A DNA stretch of 64,000 nt from Flavobacterium beibuense F44-8 (GTDB taxonomy: Bacteria; Bacteroidota; Bacteroidia; Flavobacteriales; Flavobacteriaceae): positions 1-64,000 of the forward strand of contig NZ_JRLV01000009.1 of the NCBI RefSeq assembly GCF_000769915.1, read 5' to 3'. The stretch's first letter is position 1. Every line of letters starts with the position of its first letter. This document shows, one piece after another, positions 62,772-64,000 of this stretch. Made by a program: the position numbers and the translations under genes. The notes beneath the pieces are model-generated. The model saw nothing but the letters and a program-made list of their open reading frames with translations, had not been told where the DNA came from and did no database searches.

Positions 62772-64000
62772 TTATTCTTCCGAAATAGGTACGTCTATTG
62801 AGTCCATAGCTACAACCATATTGTCTTTGATGATATAGCATTCAACAAAATGGCTTCCTTTAAAATTGGTGGATTCTTTTCTTTCGAGAGATCCAGCATC
62901 ATCAATAATCTGTCCTCGAATGCAATCCCTCTTAATGGCTTGTTCCCCTCTGTTGGTCACCTTCCATTTCACAAAATATGGGCGAGGAACGTCCATTTGA
63001 TTAATATAAAATCGTAATGATTTATTGGGCAACAGTTTGATTCTTTTGACGAGAAACTCTCGGAGTAATCCGTTTCTAAAACCATTCTGTTTTATCTCAC
63101 AGTCAATTTTGAGGTCGTATCTTATATTTATTGGATAATATGATTCAATAAATTCCTCTGTATTCCTGTAGCTTTCGTTAATGTAACAAGCTTCAGACTC
63201 TTCATTCTGGTATTTTGGAAAGTTATTTCCAAATATATCTCTCCATTTTCTATGTTTCTTTTTGTCTGATACAGAGTCAATAGCCTCTACTGCTAAATCA
63301 TATGCTTTCTTCGACTTTCTTCTAAAAGATTTTCGGACCTTAACTCGCTGTTTACTACCTAATGCACCATATTCTTTTTGGTCTTTTGGTTGGTCATATA
63401 AGAACTTGAAGAAGTCTCTGCACATTAAATCATAGAAGGAAAAGCTTGAGCTATCGTAATCTGTCGTTGAATGTAAAAAATTATAAGCAAGAGTATCTAT
63501 TAGAAGTCCTCCCATACAAACTCCATTTTTATTCTTCCATGCCCTAGCCATTTTGCATAACCTTCGAAGGTTTTTATTCTTTTGATCCTCAGCTTCCCGC
63601 ATTGCTGACATTTCTTTTCTTGGTTTTGTTATTTTCCAAGAGCCACTATTATATGTGTCGGGATATTTGTAATCCTGATCCTCTAATTCAAATACAGGTT
63701 GAACATCAATGTGAGAATCTAAAAAATTCACTGTAACCACACATCTATCTACTTTTATATCGGAAGCGGAATACGTGTTGGAAATAGCCGATTTTGTATC
63801 GTTCAATAGTTTAGATTGACCTCCGCTTACATTGTACTCAGGCCACTTGCTATTAGGCATGATGTACAACATATCCAAATCAGAAATTCCTTTTATACCA
63901 GTGTACCGTCCATAAGAGCCAACCTGCAAAGAGTTCGCTGTTTTAGAATCAGTACCACGATGCTTCTCATTAAGAGCCTTCGTAATTCTACCATACCTAT
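62772..64000 (-). CDS. CD-NTase (SMODS) with AGS-C-like sensor domain, 5' truncated by window
   Basis: The reading frame is open to the window edge, giving at least 409 residues; the N-terminus lies outside. Upstream of TTG at 63929 the frame reads ITKALNEKHRGTDSKTANS, a normal part of the family, so TTG is not the start. The nucleotidyltransferase core has GSYGRYTGIKGISDLDML (GS motif and D-x-D) and the third Asp in SHIDVQP. The C-terminal 100 residues (VKWKVTNRGEQAIKRD, FKGSHFVECYII) match the AGS-C sensor domain found with SMODS. These enzymes make cyclic nucleotides upon infection in CBASS. Confidence 0.9.
   Translation of the reverse strand, partial: RYGRITKALNEKHRGTDSKTANSLQVGSYGRYTGIKGISDLDMLYIMPNSKWPEYNVSGGQSKLLNDTKSAISNTYSASDIKVDRCVVTVNFLDSHIDVQPVFELEDQDYKYPDTYNSGSWKITKPRKEMSAMREAEDQKNKNLRRLCKMARAWKNKNGVCMGGLLIDTLAYNFLHSTTDYDSSSFSFYDLMCRDFFKFLYDQPKDQKEYGALGSKQRVKVRKSFRRKSKKAYDLAVEAIDSVSDKKKHRKWRDIFGNNFPKYQNEESEACYINESYRNTEEFIESYYPINIRYDLKIDCEIKQNGFRNGLLREFLVKRIKLLPNKSLRFYINQMDVPRPYFVKWKVTNRGEQAIKRDCIRGQIIDDAGSLERKESTNFKGSHFVECYIIKDNMVVAMDSIDVPISEE

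Overview
The window looks like a chromosomal segment of a Flavobacterium-like member of the Bacteroidota. The evidence is the low GC, promoters of the TAnnTTTG type, many small lipoproteins and secreted proteins, a GldL-like peptide, a rimK/zinc-protease fusion, ClpC, GyrA, PheT and DnaK of the flavobacterial kind, and abundant short palindromic intergenic repeats. No rRNA or intact tRNA gene, CRISPR array, transposase or integrase was found.

Region 1 (1-8.3 kb, minus strand) holds runs of small lipoproteins and secreted proteins of unknown role, a DUF1801 protein, a GNAT acetyltransferase, a tightly packed operon running from a RimK-type ATP-grasp fusion through a DUF1304 membrane protein and a GldL-like peptide to two secreted proteins, and a second ATP-grasp protein. 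Region 2 (8.3-18.3 kb) is core: clpC divergent from gyrA, a TPR protein coupled to gyrA, and pheT. Region 3 (18.7-23.8 kb, plus) is a secreted/lipoprotein group: M14 peptidase, membrane protein, TPR protein, GH114-like lipoprotein. Region 4 (24-35.7 kb) has a PAS histidine kinase with its response regulator, dnaK with a likely heat-shock promoter, a 146-bp tandem repeat array, a GH5 glycosidase, three tandem cysteine-motif/carboxypeptidase-regulatory-like paralogues, an esterase and an NlpC/P60 peptidase.

Region 5 (35.8-46.8 kb) has a thiolase, a candidate 6S-like RNA, a peroxide-response group (OsmC, esterase and a divergent OxyR with its two redox cysteines), an ECF42-type sigma factor with its DGPF/YCII and AhpD-like partners, two tandem PAP2 phosphatases, and an HxlR regulator divergent from an SDR oxidoreductase with mirrored promoters.

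Region 6 (about 48.8-64 kb, all minus strand) is an accessory defence island. Read in transcription order from the right edge it encodes a CD-NTase with a C-terminal AGS-C-like sensor domain (cut by the window end), a two-TM SLATT effector, a long prokaryotic Argonaute whose PIWI domain lacks the catalytic acidic residues but whose MID domain keeps the Y-K-Q-K guide-binding set, a two-TM partner protein overlapping the Argonaute gene, HsdR of a type I restriction system, a YgjP-like metallopeptidase, a sacsin/GHKL-type ATPase, and an AlbA_2 protein with a C-terminal HEPN-like RxxxxH motif. A second AlbA_2/ATPase regulator and a guanine deaminase-like gene lie beyond. The first eight genes are packed with gaps of -13 to +51 bp, so a CBASS-like pair and an Argonaute-membrane-protein pair seem to be built into one type I restriction operon whose hsdM and hsdS are not in view. 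This is the most interesting part of the window.
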